DNA of 64,000 nt from Clostridiaceae bacterium HFYG-1003. GTDB taxonomy: Bacteria > Bacillota > Clostridia > Clostridiales > Clostridiaceae. The notes under the pieces are model-generated. The model saw nothing but the letters and a program-made list of their open reading frames with translations. It did no database searches and was not told where the DNA came from. The first letter of the stretch is position 1, and each line of letters starts with the position of its first letter. Shown here piece after piece: positions 29,301 to 36,342 of the stretch. The translations under genes and the position numbers were made by a program. The DNA lies in contig CP102060.1 in the NCBI GenBank assembly GCA_024579835.1, forward strand, positions 1,731,558 through 1,795,557, read 5' to 3'.

Positions 29301-29761
29301 GCTGGACAGTAAAGGATAACGGCAAGCCTCTGCCGATTGAACGAATGAACGGGATTCTGTCCGGCATTGCACTGGAACCGGGAACCCATGAACTGATCTT
29401 CCAGTTCCGTTCCTATGGCTTTATCCCGGGCTTAATCATTACCCTGCTAACATTAATTGCCCTGGTTGGCTATGATGTCTGGCGCCGCCGGACTCATAAA
29501 CTGATACTCCCGGTAAATCCGCAGGTGCTGTCTCCCATTGTCCCGCTGGAAGATTCTATTCTGGCTTCAGAATCCGGACAAGGAGTTAAAATTCAAAGAA
29601 GATCCCACCTCCGGCCTGAGCTGAAAGAACCCGAACCGTCCGTTCCTGTGACATCGCCCGATCTTTCGGGTGCCTGTCGGCCGGATGATCTGGAGTTTGA
29701 TAACCGGTGCTATTCCCTTCCAGACGAGCTGAAGGAAATCAATGATCCTCCCGCTGATTAA
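26393..29761 (+). CDS. GtrA-like flippase fused to YfhO-family membrane glycosyltransferase
   Basis: 1,122 aa. Residues about 17-140 are a four-helix GtrA/GtcA domain (RFILIGVFNTFHFWLWYN, FVLSMIGSFFLNTYFTFK), which flips lipid-linked sugar. From about 170 to 1090 it is YfhO-like: a many-helix membrane region starting LLILAGLILFSLL, with FGDD-type acids seen as LYGDDHTDS, then a large extracellular domain and a last helix near 1020. The cytosolic tail is Pro/Glu-rich. In Bacillus and Listeria, CsbB/GtcA/YfhO are separate proteins that add sugars to teichoic acids or other wall polymers. Here two components are one polypeptide. The acceptor is unknown. Confidence 0.85.
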   Translation: MKEQMQQQFNNLIRSVRDGSIWNHSLLRFILIGVFNTFHFWLWYNLFLKLSIAYPVAFTLGFVLSMIGSFFLNTYFTFKTKPTLKKFIRFPLTTLPNYLISQAGLWLLVEQLHLAKNISGLLASLAAIPVTYLVTRLILTREEGTPVSSASKYDSPYQLQARKLGEKMRWLDTKDLLILAGLILFSLLLHRYIFKSGFLYGDDHTDSTVQMIFFLPYLIKEVLIKGHFWAWTYGMGGDIFSEFSYYYTTAPIIWSLLPLFKTLPESWYTLENSLNLKLFISIYKQVWIMALMYGLLRYEKRSRGSSFAAALVYGGGIYYMWNANFFDFMTDAYLWVPLMVLGYRIWERRRNFWPLVISAALAAINNYYFAYHTYLFFILFVLIMAKSPNYGRSLREKAANWFREVGGYAWQGIAALLLSMFAFLPAAFAFLRIDRFDTVNPVSLFYSQDFYMNMPINLFFNNSTLGIPMLIILALFINYRRTSELTDRKIFLLLTFLILYMLPFTGYFLNGMNYHSERWFYLLLFVFSYVLADILDEMKKPHHFNLFWLGLIFIGSSVLIYLRWDVIKGFDDKDKYVAVLLFNLAAFLLIALRQQIRQIKWRKVSDAVVVLLIFGIMVGNNLAYAGDQNLNLNSAKMETEKMKSPELIDIMSRVVPSENEFFRTVFRNNRMENATTYYDYYGISTFSSMTDGNVHDWIKRILNIRHDIVYLSSFNNLDDRLYLEGLLGVKYLITENGSYEPVPYYKKVYSNQKYTLYVNEYTVGMDLWFEEELPVTEVYQMIKPDMDMNLMHFAITEGKPILPQGTPVRSEEIPLTDSVMTFDKVYFNGQRIEFDEGGAVTFTIPEPYDTSQLYLHNYLRPEDQKEFDQTVNKKTVFKSYESNPYVYYTNNWTWALNGNEPSIRWTAAKKSYEIKDFYLHRVDLSDYEQLIEQRNKYNMENLVVSGNHITGTITNTEKGILVLNIPYNKGWTVKDNGKPLPIERMNGILSGIALEPGTHELIFQFRSYGFIPGLIITLLTLIALVGYDVWRRRTHKLILPVNPQVLSPIVPLEDSILASESGQGVKIQRRSHLRPELKEPEPSVPVTSPDLSGACRPDDLEFDNRCYSLPDELKEINDPPAD

Positions 29762-29820
29762 CCAGCGTAGAAATCAACAAGGAGAATTCCCAGGAATCTT
29801 TCTTCCATGGAACGAAGATT

Positions 29821-29852
29821 CCTGAGAAGGTTCCTCCCTGAGAAGGTTCCTC
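29821..29852. repeat. Tandem 16-bp duplication
   Basis: CCTGAGAAGGTTCCTC occurs twice head to tail in the gap after the YfhO fusion gene. Confidence 0.85.
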
Positions 29853-29921
29853 CCTTAGAAAAAAACTTCCAGGGATACAATCGGCATGGACCGATATCAC
29901 TCGAAAGAGAGTCGATAAAGA

Positions 29922-29968
29922 AACAAAGCGAGGTTGACCCCACCCAGGGGCTTCAACCTCGCTTTGTT
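29922..29968. terminator. Bidirectional terminator between convergent genes
   Basis: ACAAAGCGAGGTTGA and its complement (TCAACCTCGCTTTGT) enclose a 14-base loop. It separates the YfhO fusion (+) from the DUF3267 gene (-). Confidence 0.88.
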
Positions 29969-29987
29969 CATATTGACGAATTAATCA

Positions 29988-30677
29988 TCATTTTTTTCGC
30001 TTTTTGCCGTAAATTCGTTCCATCTGTTTTTGCTTGGCTTCTGATACCACTCGTTTCCGTTGGACCGGAACAGTTGCCGCTGCTGTTTTAACCGGTGCAA
30101 AATAAGTTTGGCTCGATCCGGAATCCAAAACCAGGACATTGTAGGGTTCTCTGCCTACTCGCCAGGCTGCATAAAAGTCGGTTACAGAACCAGCCAGGTT
30201 TAGAATCAGGGCCGACAGTCCGACCCAGAACCAGTCAACCGGCAGAATCAAAGTAAGAAGCGTGATCAGGAGTGTCAGGAAAAATGCCGGGGCCAGCAAG
30301 ACAATGCGGTGATCCCGCTTAGAAAAATAAGCCCTGGAGCTGGCATATGCCGTAGTCCCCTGAAATCCGAGAGAAGCCTTGGCAGCAGAAAGACGCTCCA
30401 TGGCCATGGCATGGATCTTTTCATGGATCAGAAGATAGAACGCCGCGATCAGCAGAATGGCTCCCAGCTTTGCCAGGATGTAAGGAATGGACGCTGGTTC
30501 AGCGTCTGAATCAAATAGCAGCGAAAACACGGAGAAAACCTGGTTCCCAATAAAAAATAAAGCTGCCATCAGGACAAGGGCGGCAGCATTGAGCTTCCAT
30601 TTCAGACTTCGGTTCTTGGACAGATCAAGCTCTCCGGTTGATTCATACCGTTCAGGCAATTGCAGAGTTGTTCTCAT
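29988..30677 (-). CDS. DUF3267-family putative membrane zinc metalloprotease
   Basis: 229 aa with four predicted helices (about 30-52, 66-88, 123-145, 148-170). HEKIH at 85-89 is an HExxH zinc motif at the end of the second helix, and SVTDFYAAW could supply the third ligand, as in DUF3267 proteins. The C-terminus is very basic. Substrate unknown. Its start overlaps the HAD gene stop (ATGA). Confidence 0.72.
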   Translation of the reverse strand: MRTTLQLPERYESTGELDLSKNRSLKWKLNAAALVLMAALFFIGNQVFSVFSLLFDSDAEPASIPYILAKLGAILLIAAFYLLIHEKIHAMAMERLSAAKASLGFQGTTAYASSRAYFSKRDHRIVLLAPAFFLTLLITLLTLILPVDWFWVGLSALILNLAGSVTDFYAAWRVGREPYNVLVLDSGSSQTYFAPVKTAAATVPVQRKRVVSEAKQKQMERIYGKKRKK

Positions 30678-31333
30678 CGATTGGTCTCCTCCTGGTTTAA
30701 CTGGTTAATAATCGGGATCAGGTCCTGCGCTGCCGCAATCATAAAATCAGGCTTCGCCTGCCGCAGGATCTCAAGATTCAGTCTGGTGTACTCGACCCCG
30801 CAGGTCCAGGTTCCGGCCGAGCGCCCAGCCAGCAGATCGTACGGGGAATCTCCCACCATGATGGCCTGTCGCGGTTCAACGCCCAATAACTTCACTCCGT
30901 GAAGCACCGGTTCGGGATTCGGTTTGTGAAGCAAGGTAGCTTCCGGTGTCACCACCACTTCAAAATGACGCTTCAGTTCCAGCGCATTCAAGCTGCGCAG
31001 CGCGGCTTCACTCCGTTTGGAGGTTACAATCGCTAATGCCAACCCCATGTCCTGTAATTCGGTCAGCATTTCCCGGACTCCCGGAAAATGACGGATCATG
31101 TCGTCATGAACCATCTGATTATACTGTCGATAGGTTTCTACCAGTTCTTCCGCCTGGTCCGGGGCATATCGACGCATCGATTGAATAAGTGGTTCACCGA
31201 AAAAGGAATAGATTTCCTGATCGCTTACTCCTTGAATCGAGTGAGTGCGAAAGGTATGCCGGAAGGATTCGAAGATCAGGCTATTCGTATCTGCGATGGT
31301 CCCATCCAGGTCAAACAGTACCGCTTTAATCAT
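30674..31333 (-). CDS. HAD-superfamily phosphatase (PpaX / phosphoglycolate phosphatase-like)
   Basis: 219 aa from the ATG after CAGGAG; upstream Met codons lack a ribosome site. Motif I is FDLDGTIADT (Asp8, Asp10). The helical cap domain is at about 15-80. Motif II is IVTSKR, motif III Lys is in LHKPNPEPV and motif IV is MVGDSPYDL. This order matches PpaX and Gph, which hydrolyse pyrophosphate or 2-phosphoglycolate. The substrate cannot be decided from sequence. Confidence 0.85.
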   Translation of the reverse strand: MIKAVLFDLDGTIADTNSLIFESFRHTFRTHSIQGVSDQEIYSFFGEPLIQSMRRYAPDQAEELVETYRQYNQMVHDDMIRHFPGVREMLTELQDMGLALAIVTSKRSEAALRSLNALELKRHFEVVVTPEATLLHKPNPEPVLHGVKLLGVEPRQAIMVGDSPYDLLAGRSAGTWTCGVEYTRLNLEILRQAKPDFMIAAAQDLIPIINQLNQEETNR

Positions 31334-31556
31334 TGCTTTCTCCTGCTTAATGGTTGATTTTATCACTTTCTTATTATATCAGATAATTCTTCTCCTCCGG
31401 TGGAACTTTCGCCGCAGTTCCTCAGCCCGTGCCGAACAGGAAGAATCAGTTCAGGCCAACACCTCCTCGACCGCCAGCCTGCACCTTTCGAAATTAGTTT
31501 TGCAACACTTAAGTATCTGGCTGGCATCGGTCGAACCTTTGGGGTGAACTGCCAAT

Positions 31557-31589
31557 GAAAACAGGCCGAATCATGATCGATCCGGCCTG
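31557..31589 (-). terminator. thrS terminator
   Basis: CAGGCCG and CGGCCTG arms enclose a GATC-containing loop, and TTTTC follows on the minus strand. Confidence 0.78.
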
Positions 31590-31618
31590 CAGCAACGTGA
31601 TATTAACCTATTTGGTAT

Positions 31619-33547
31619 TTAGAGGAAGTACTGCTTGGAGTCAATCTCCTGCTGAAGTTTATTCGACAGATCTTCCAGAGACAGTTCGTACTGGAAGTTA
31701 TTCCCTTGCTCATCCGTAATGAAATGACGAACCGTGAAGATATTCTCCTCGATTTCCTTATCGCCGATAACCAGCATATAAGGAACCTTTTCCATCTGCG
31801 CAGCCCGGATCTTATAGCCGACTTTTTCATTGCGGGAATCCAGGTTTACCCGGAATCCTTTCTCACGAAGCTGAGCGGCAACGCCGGCGGCAAATTCCTG
31901 ATGCCGTTCTGTGACCGGGATCAGACGAACCTGCTCGGGAGCGATCCAAAGCGGGAATTTTCCAGCGAACTGCTCAATCAGAATGCCCATGAACCGTTCC
32001 ATGGATCCGAGGACGGTCCGATGAACCATAACCGGACGAACCCGGTTGCTGTTGTCGTCTACATAGTACATGTCGAAGCGTTCCGGCATCTGGAAGTCCA
32101 GCTGAATGGTTCCACACTGCCAGGTCCGGCCAATGGCATCGGCCAGATGGAAGTCGATTTTCGGGCCGTAGAATGCGCCGTCGCCTTCATTGAGCTGATA
32201 CTTTGCACCCAGTTCTTCCAGCGCTTCGCGCAGCTGGTCGGTAGCCAGGTTCCACTGTTCTTCCGTTCCCATGGAGTTTTCCGGACGAGTGGACAGCTCC
32301 ATATGGTATTCGAAGCCAAAGGTTTTGTAGATGCGGTCACACAGCTCAATGACACCCTTAATCTCATTTTTGATCATGGCCGGAGTCATGAAGAGATGGG
32401 CATCATCCTGAGTGAACGCCCGAACCCGCATGAGTCCATGCAGTGCTCCGGAGAGCTCGTGACGATGAACCAGTCCCAGTTCTGCCCAGCGCATCGGGAA
32501 ATCGCGGTAGCTGTACATCCCATTCTTGTAGATCAGAATAGATCCGGGGCAGTTCATCGGCTTAATGGCATAATCCGCCTCGTCAATCTCGGTAAAGTAC
32601 ATATTTTCCTTATAATGATCCCAGTGTCCGCTCTGATGCCAGAGGGCTTCATTCAGGATCATCGGAGTCTTGATCTCGCCATATCCTGCTTTAATGTGCT
32701 CCTGGCGCCAGTACTCTTCCAGTTTATTGCGGATGATCATGCCTTTTTCATGGAAGAACGGGAAACCAGGTCCTTCTTCCTGAATCGAGAAGAGGTTCAT
32801 CTCTCGGCCGATCTTCCGGTGATCCCGGCGCTTGGCTTCTTCCAGCCGATGGAGATACGCTTCCAGATCCTTGGCCTTTTCAAAGGTTGTGCCATAAATC
32901 CGCTGCAGCATTTTATTCTTTTCATCACCGCGCCAGTAAGCTCCGGCAATGGACATGAGCTTGACCGCCTTGACCTTGGAGATATCCTTCAGATGAGGAC
33001 CTCTGCAAAGGTCGATGAATTCACCCAGGGTATAGAAGCTGATGACAGAATCCTCCGGCAGATTCCGAATCAGGTCGACTTTATACACTTCTCCCATGGG
33101 CTCAAAGTGTGTGATCGCTTCTTCCCGCTGCATTTCAGTCCGTACCAGTTCATGGCCTTCCTTGACGATCTTCTTCATCTCATTTTCAATGGCTTCCAGA
33201 TCTTCCGGAGTAAACCGATGCTCTGTATCGAAGTCATAATAGAATCCGTCGTCAATGGCAGGTCCAATGGCAAACTTAACATCCGGATAAAGCCTCTGAA
33301 CGGCCAAGGCCATGATGTGGGCACTGGTGTGCCAGAATATCGCCTTTCCTTCCTTATCTTCGAAATCCACAAAGCGAACTTCGCTGTCCTCATTCACTCG
33401 TTCCTGCAACCCTCTGGTCTGCCCGTTTACCACTGCGCCCAGGGTATTTCTGGCCAGACCCTCCGAGATGCTGCGCGCTACGTCAAATAGCATTACGCCA
33501 TCTTCATATTCACGAATTGATCCATCAGGTAAAGTAATCTTGATCAT
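31619..33547 (-). CDS. thrS: Threonyl-tRNA synthetase
   Basis: 642 aa. An N-terminal TGS domain starts MIKITLPDGS. The editing domain has HTSAHIMALAVQRLYPD and SIAGAYWRGDEKNKMLQRIYGTTF. The class II core has motif 2 (FPMRWAELGLVHRHELSGAL) and motif 3 (LGSMERFMGILIEQ), with the zinc-site Cys in KPMNCPGS. The anticodon-binding domain is C-terminal. GAGGAGGAG precedes the ATG. Controlled by the T-box leader directly upstream. Confidence 0.98.
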   Translation of the reverse strand: MIKITLPDGSIREYEDGVMLFDVARSISEGLARNTLGAVVNGQTRGLQERVNEDSEVRFVDFEDKEGKAIFWHTSAHIMALAVQRLYPDVKFAIGPAIDDGFYYDFDTEHRFTPEDLEAIENEMKKIVKEGHELVRTEMQREEAITHFEPMGEVYKVDLIRNLPEDSVISFYTLGEFIDLCRGPHLKDISKVKAVKLMSIAGAYWRGDEKNKMLQRIYGTTFEKAKDLEAYLHRLEEAKRRDHRKIGREMNLFSIQEEGPGFPFFHEKGMIIRNKLEEYWRQEHIKAGYGEIKTPMILNEALWHQSGHWDHYKENMYFTEIDEADYAIKPMNCPGSILIYKNGMYSYRDFPMRWAELGLVHRHELSGALHGLMRVRAFTQDDAHLFMTPAMIKNEIKGVIELCDRIYKTFGFEYHMELSTRPENSMGTEEQWNLATDQLREALEELGAKYQLNEGDGAFYGPKIDFHLADAIGRTWQCGTIQLDFQMPERFDMYYVDDNSNRVRPVMVHRTVLGSMERFMGILIEQFAGKFPLWIAPEQVRLIPVTERHQEFAAGVAAQLREKGFRVNLDSRNEKVGYKIRAAQMEKVPYMLVIGDKEIEENIFTVRHFITDEQGNNFQYELSLEDLSNKLQQEIDSKQYFL

Positions 33548-33576
33548 TGGTAACTCCTCCTCAAACTGATTTTTTG

Positions 33577-33790
33577 ATAAAAAAAATGATCCACCCACCA
33601 TAGGGCGATCATACTCGCGGTTCCACCTAAATTTGAACTCAGATGATTGTAACGCACGTTCCTGCGCCGGCATTGAATTGCCGGAGACTCCGGGACTGGT
33701 TTTCCACTCGGGCTTCATAAGATGCTCCCACCTGCCATCTCTCTCTAGGAATCTGCCATGAATGTACTCTTTCCCATCTAGGTCTTATAT
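33577..33790 (-). ncRNA. T-box riboswitch leader of thrS
   Basis: Contains the T-box core AGGTGGAACCGCG (33615-33627), followed by a terminator hairpin (ATGATC.../GATCAT then T8, 33577-33612). A 5' AUAAGA/UCUUAU helix closes a stem I with GGGAAAGAGTA, AGAGAG and GGTGGGAG elements. Uncharged tRNA-Thr should stabilise the antiterminator. I could not assign the specifier codon with confidence. Confidence 0.92.
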
Positions 33791-33791
33791 T

Positions 33792-33820
33792 ATTCTACTA
33801 TGTTGGAATGATTCTTGCAA
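33792..33820 (-). promoter_or_regulatory. thrS promoter
   Basis: TTGCAA, 17 bp, TAGAAT on the minus strand, starting transcription just before the T-box stem I. Confidence 0.75.
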
Positions 33821-33909
33821 TAGTCGCAAAAATAATTAATTGTTAAGCCTGATATCCAAATAGTCGCGCAGGCGCAAAAATCAGATCGACTAAATCCCGA
33901 GTGACCTGA

Positions 33910-34293
33910 CTAGGTAACAAGATACCGGTAATACGCCTTCTGCTCATCATCGGAAAGATGTTCAAACCCAAGTTTTGTCAAAATATGCCTGCTCCGCTCA
34001 TTTCTGAGTACAACATCGGCATAGATGGTCCGAAGATCCAGAGCGTGTTTGGCGTAGTCCAGCAGTAAACGTTGAGCCTCCGACCCACACCCCATTCCCT
34101 TGTATGAATCATTCGCTATCAGAATACTCAGCGTCCCGCATTTTTTCGCCTTGTCAATCTGCTTCAGCTGAATTTCTCCAATACATTTCCCGGCAGCACA
34201 GATCCCAAAGTAAACTCGATCAGATCTCAACACTTTTACCTGATAATATCGGTTGATTATGTCTCTGTCGTAATGAAAGTCATCCTCAGTCAT
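33910..34293 (-). CDS. GNAT-family N-acetyltransferase, start uncertain
   Basis: 127 aa from the first ATG. The acetyl-CoA loop region reads NDSYKGMGCGSEAQRLLLDYA, followed by NERSRHILTKLGFEHL, both typical of GNAT enzymes. The same frame upstream encodes 23 more residues that look like the missing family N-terminus (SLEPYTFDLCHEVFEQYIPD, then PA), but there is no ATG/GTG/TTG before the preceding stop. ATT (34360-34362, after AAGGG) or CTG (34354-34356) would have to start it. The 5' end may be damaged. Substrate unknown. Confidence 0.72.
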   Translation of the reverse strand: MTEDDFHYDRDIINRYYQVKVLRSDRVYFGICAAGKCIGEIQLKQIDKAKKCGTLSILIANDSYKGMGCGSEAQRLLLDYAKHALDLRTIYADVVLRNERSRHILTKLGFEHLSDDEQKAYYRYLVT

Positions 34294-34362
34294 TGCCGGG
34301 TCTGGGATATATTGTTCAAAGACCTCATGACAAAGATCAAATGTATATGGTTCCAGTGAAAT

Positions 34363-34962
34363 TTTTTCCCTTGAATGATCACAATATTACCCTCAACTTT
34401 CTTTCAATGGACAAACCCCGTTCCAAAAACACTCAGTGACGCGGATCAAATCTCGAAATCTATTGATGTCAGCCTGATTTCTCCGCAGTTTCATCTCCCT
34501 GGAAAAATGTCAGAGGTTATACATTCTGTTGGATTCAGCTGTGGCTCTTCGATACAAAACGTCTCGTGTCCTTCAAACTTACAATGATTTTTCTCTCAAT
34601 AATCATTGTACTCTTCTGATGCAACACTGAGAGGAACTTTCATGGATGCTTAAGTTCTAAAATCAGCATAACCTTAATCAGGTTCTTCTGTAAAGCAGGA
34701 TCCCCTGGAAAGTTACGCCTTAACGCCACTGCCTTGAACGGCACTGTTTTGAACAAGCTGGTCATACAGCCAGGCTTTGCCCCGCCATGTATAGGATAAA
34801 CAAAGCCATTGAACAGCATGAACTGGGAAAAGTCATGCCATGGAACAGCACTCCTCATCATCTGATTTTCACTTCAAGAGATAGGAAAGGGACCGCGGCA
34901 ATAACCGTGATCCCTTTTTTAGACTTTTTTCGAACAGGCGGATCGCTCGATCCTCAGATGCC
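34363..34962. other. 600-bp gap with no convincing gene
   Basis: Short ORFs on both strands lack ribosome sites and recognisable sequence. The only clear element is a plus-strand terminator at its right end (separate entry). May contain a decayed gene or an RNA. Confidence 0.4.
34886..34920 (+). terminator. Orphan plus-strand terminator near lpdA
   Basis: AAAGGGA and TCCCTTT arms with an inner CGG/CCG, followed by T6 on the plus strand. No plus-strand gene precedes it. On the minus strand it has no full T-run, though it could still help end the gcv-lpdA transcript. Confidence 0.65.
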
Positions 34963-36342
34963 TTATTTCTTCTTATTCAGGGCGTGGATCATCATGCCAT
35001 CAATTCCCAAGACTGCCTCATAGAAAGCCTCAGGAAGCGTCGGATGAGCGTGCATGACGGCCTTGATGTCTTCCACTGTCATCCCCTTATTGATGGCCAG
35101 GATGCCTTCATGGATCATATCAGAAGCGTGCGGGCCAAAGATATGGACACCCAGAAGTTTGTTATTCATGTCCGTAATGATTTTAACCAGACCGTCCGTT
35201 TCACCGAGCGCGAGGGCTTTCCCGTTGGCAGCCATCATAAACTTATTTGTTTTATACTCGATGCCTTCTGCCTTAAGTTCTTCCTCGGAAGCTCCGATGG
35301 TGGCGATTTCAGGCAAGGTAAAAATACAGTTTGGTACCGGAACATGTTCCACCGGCTTGCCTTCCATAATGTACTCCGCGACCGCAACACCCTGGTGTTC
35401 GGCAGCGTGAGCCAGCAAGGCAATGCCATTGATGTCGCCGATGGCATAAATGCCTTGGGCGGTAGTCATCAGGTTATGGTCAACCTTGATGGAGCCCTTT
35501 ACCAGTTCAACGCCGGCTTCTTCGAATCCAAGCCCCTTCGAAACCGGTTCCCGGCCCAGAGCGACCAGGACATGCTGTGCTTCCACTTCATAGTCCTTGC
35601 CATTCTTATCAAAGTAAACTTTAAAGCCCTGTTCCGTCTTTTCGATTTTTTTCGGGGTGGTCTTTTCATTCACCTCAATGCCCTGCTTTTTGTAGAGGGG
35701 CTTGACCCGCTTGACGATCTCGGTATCCACCATACGGAGGATCTGAGATCTTACAGCCTGGGTGACTTTCGTACCCAGTGTCGCATAAATTGAGGCGAAC
35801 TCCATCGCCACAACCGATCCGCCAAGAACGATCATGGATTCAGGAATTTCCTTCATTGCCAGCAATTTGTCCGAATCCAGCAGTCCAGGCAGGTCTGCGC
35901 CTTCAATGGGCGGAGTCGAGGGAACGGTACCAGTGGCAATAATAATATTGTCAAACTGTTCTTCTCCTTCACTCCAGTGAACTTTCATTCCCTCACCCAG
36001 TCTGGCCTGATCCAGGATCACCCGGACACCATTTGCCTTGACCACATGTTCCACGCCGGAAACAAGAGTTTCCACGACATTGGCCTTGCGTTCGAAGATC
36101 TTGTCGCCATTGGGCTTCGGGGTTCCTTCTACTTCAATTCCGTATTCCATCGCGTGCAATGTATCATGAAAAACCTCGGCGCTGCGATGCAGCGCCTTGG
36201 TTGGGATACAGCCGCGATTCAAGCAGGTCCCGCCAATGCGGTCTTTCTCGAACAGGGTGACATCAGCCCCCAGCTGAGCAAACCGAATGGCACAGACGTA
36301 TCCGCCGGGACCGGCTCCGATGATCGCGATCTTTTTACCCAT
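34963..36342 (-). CDS. lpdA: Dihydrolipoyl dehydrogenase (glycine cleavage L-protein)
   Basis: FAD enzyme of 459 aa that reoxidises the lipoyl arm of GcvH. The FAD motif is IIGAGPGGYVCAIRFAQLG, the redox disulphide is in GGTCLNRGCIPTKAL, and the NAD-binding segment is MIVLGGSVVAMEFASIY. FAD motif 2 (YAIGDINGIALLAHAA) and the C-terminal catalytic His-Glu pair (HAHPTLPEAFYEA) are intact. The ATG begins right after the gcvPB stop, with GAAGG inside the gcvPB end. Last gene of the gcv operon. Confidence 0.96.
   Translation of the reverse strand: MGKKIAIIGAGPGGYVCAIRFAQLGADVTLFEKDRIGGTCLNRGCIPTKALHRSAEVFHDTLHAMEYGIEVEGTPKPNGDKIFERKANVVETLVSGVEHVVKANGVRVILDQARLGEGMKVHWSEGEEQFDNIIIATGTVPSTPPIEGADLPGLLDSDKLLAMKEIPESMIVLGGSVVAMEFASIYATLGTKVTQAVRSQILRMVDTEIVKRVKPLYKKQGIEVNEKTTPKKIEKTEQGFKVYFDKNGKDYEVEAQHVLVALGREPVSKGLGFEEAGVELVKGSIKVDHNLMTTAQGIYAIGDINGIALLAHAAEHQGVAVAEYIMEGKPVEHVPVPNCIFTLPEIATIGASEEELKAEGIEYKTNKFMMAANGKALALGETDGLVKIITDMNNKLLGVHIFGPHASDMIHEGILAINKGMTVEDIKAVMHAHPTLPEAFYEAVLGIDGMMIHALNKKK

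Noticed and set aside
29807..30091. Plus-strand ORF across the terminator and DUF3267 end
   Set aside because: It crosses a strong terminator and lies antisense to a real gene.
31706..33490. A 594-codon open frame antisense to thrS
   Set aside because: It has no ribosome site or recognisable domain and lies wholly over thrS, whose codon use keeps the opposite frame open.
34640..35023. Overlapping small ORFs on both strands in the gap near lpdA
   Set aside because: No ribosome site, no family resemblance, and one runs into lpdA antisense.
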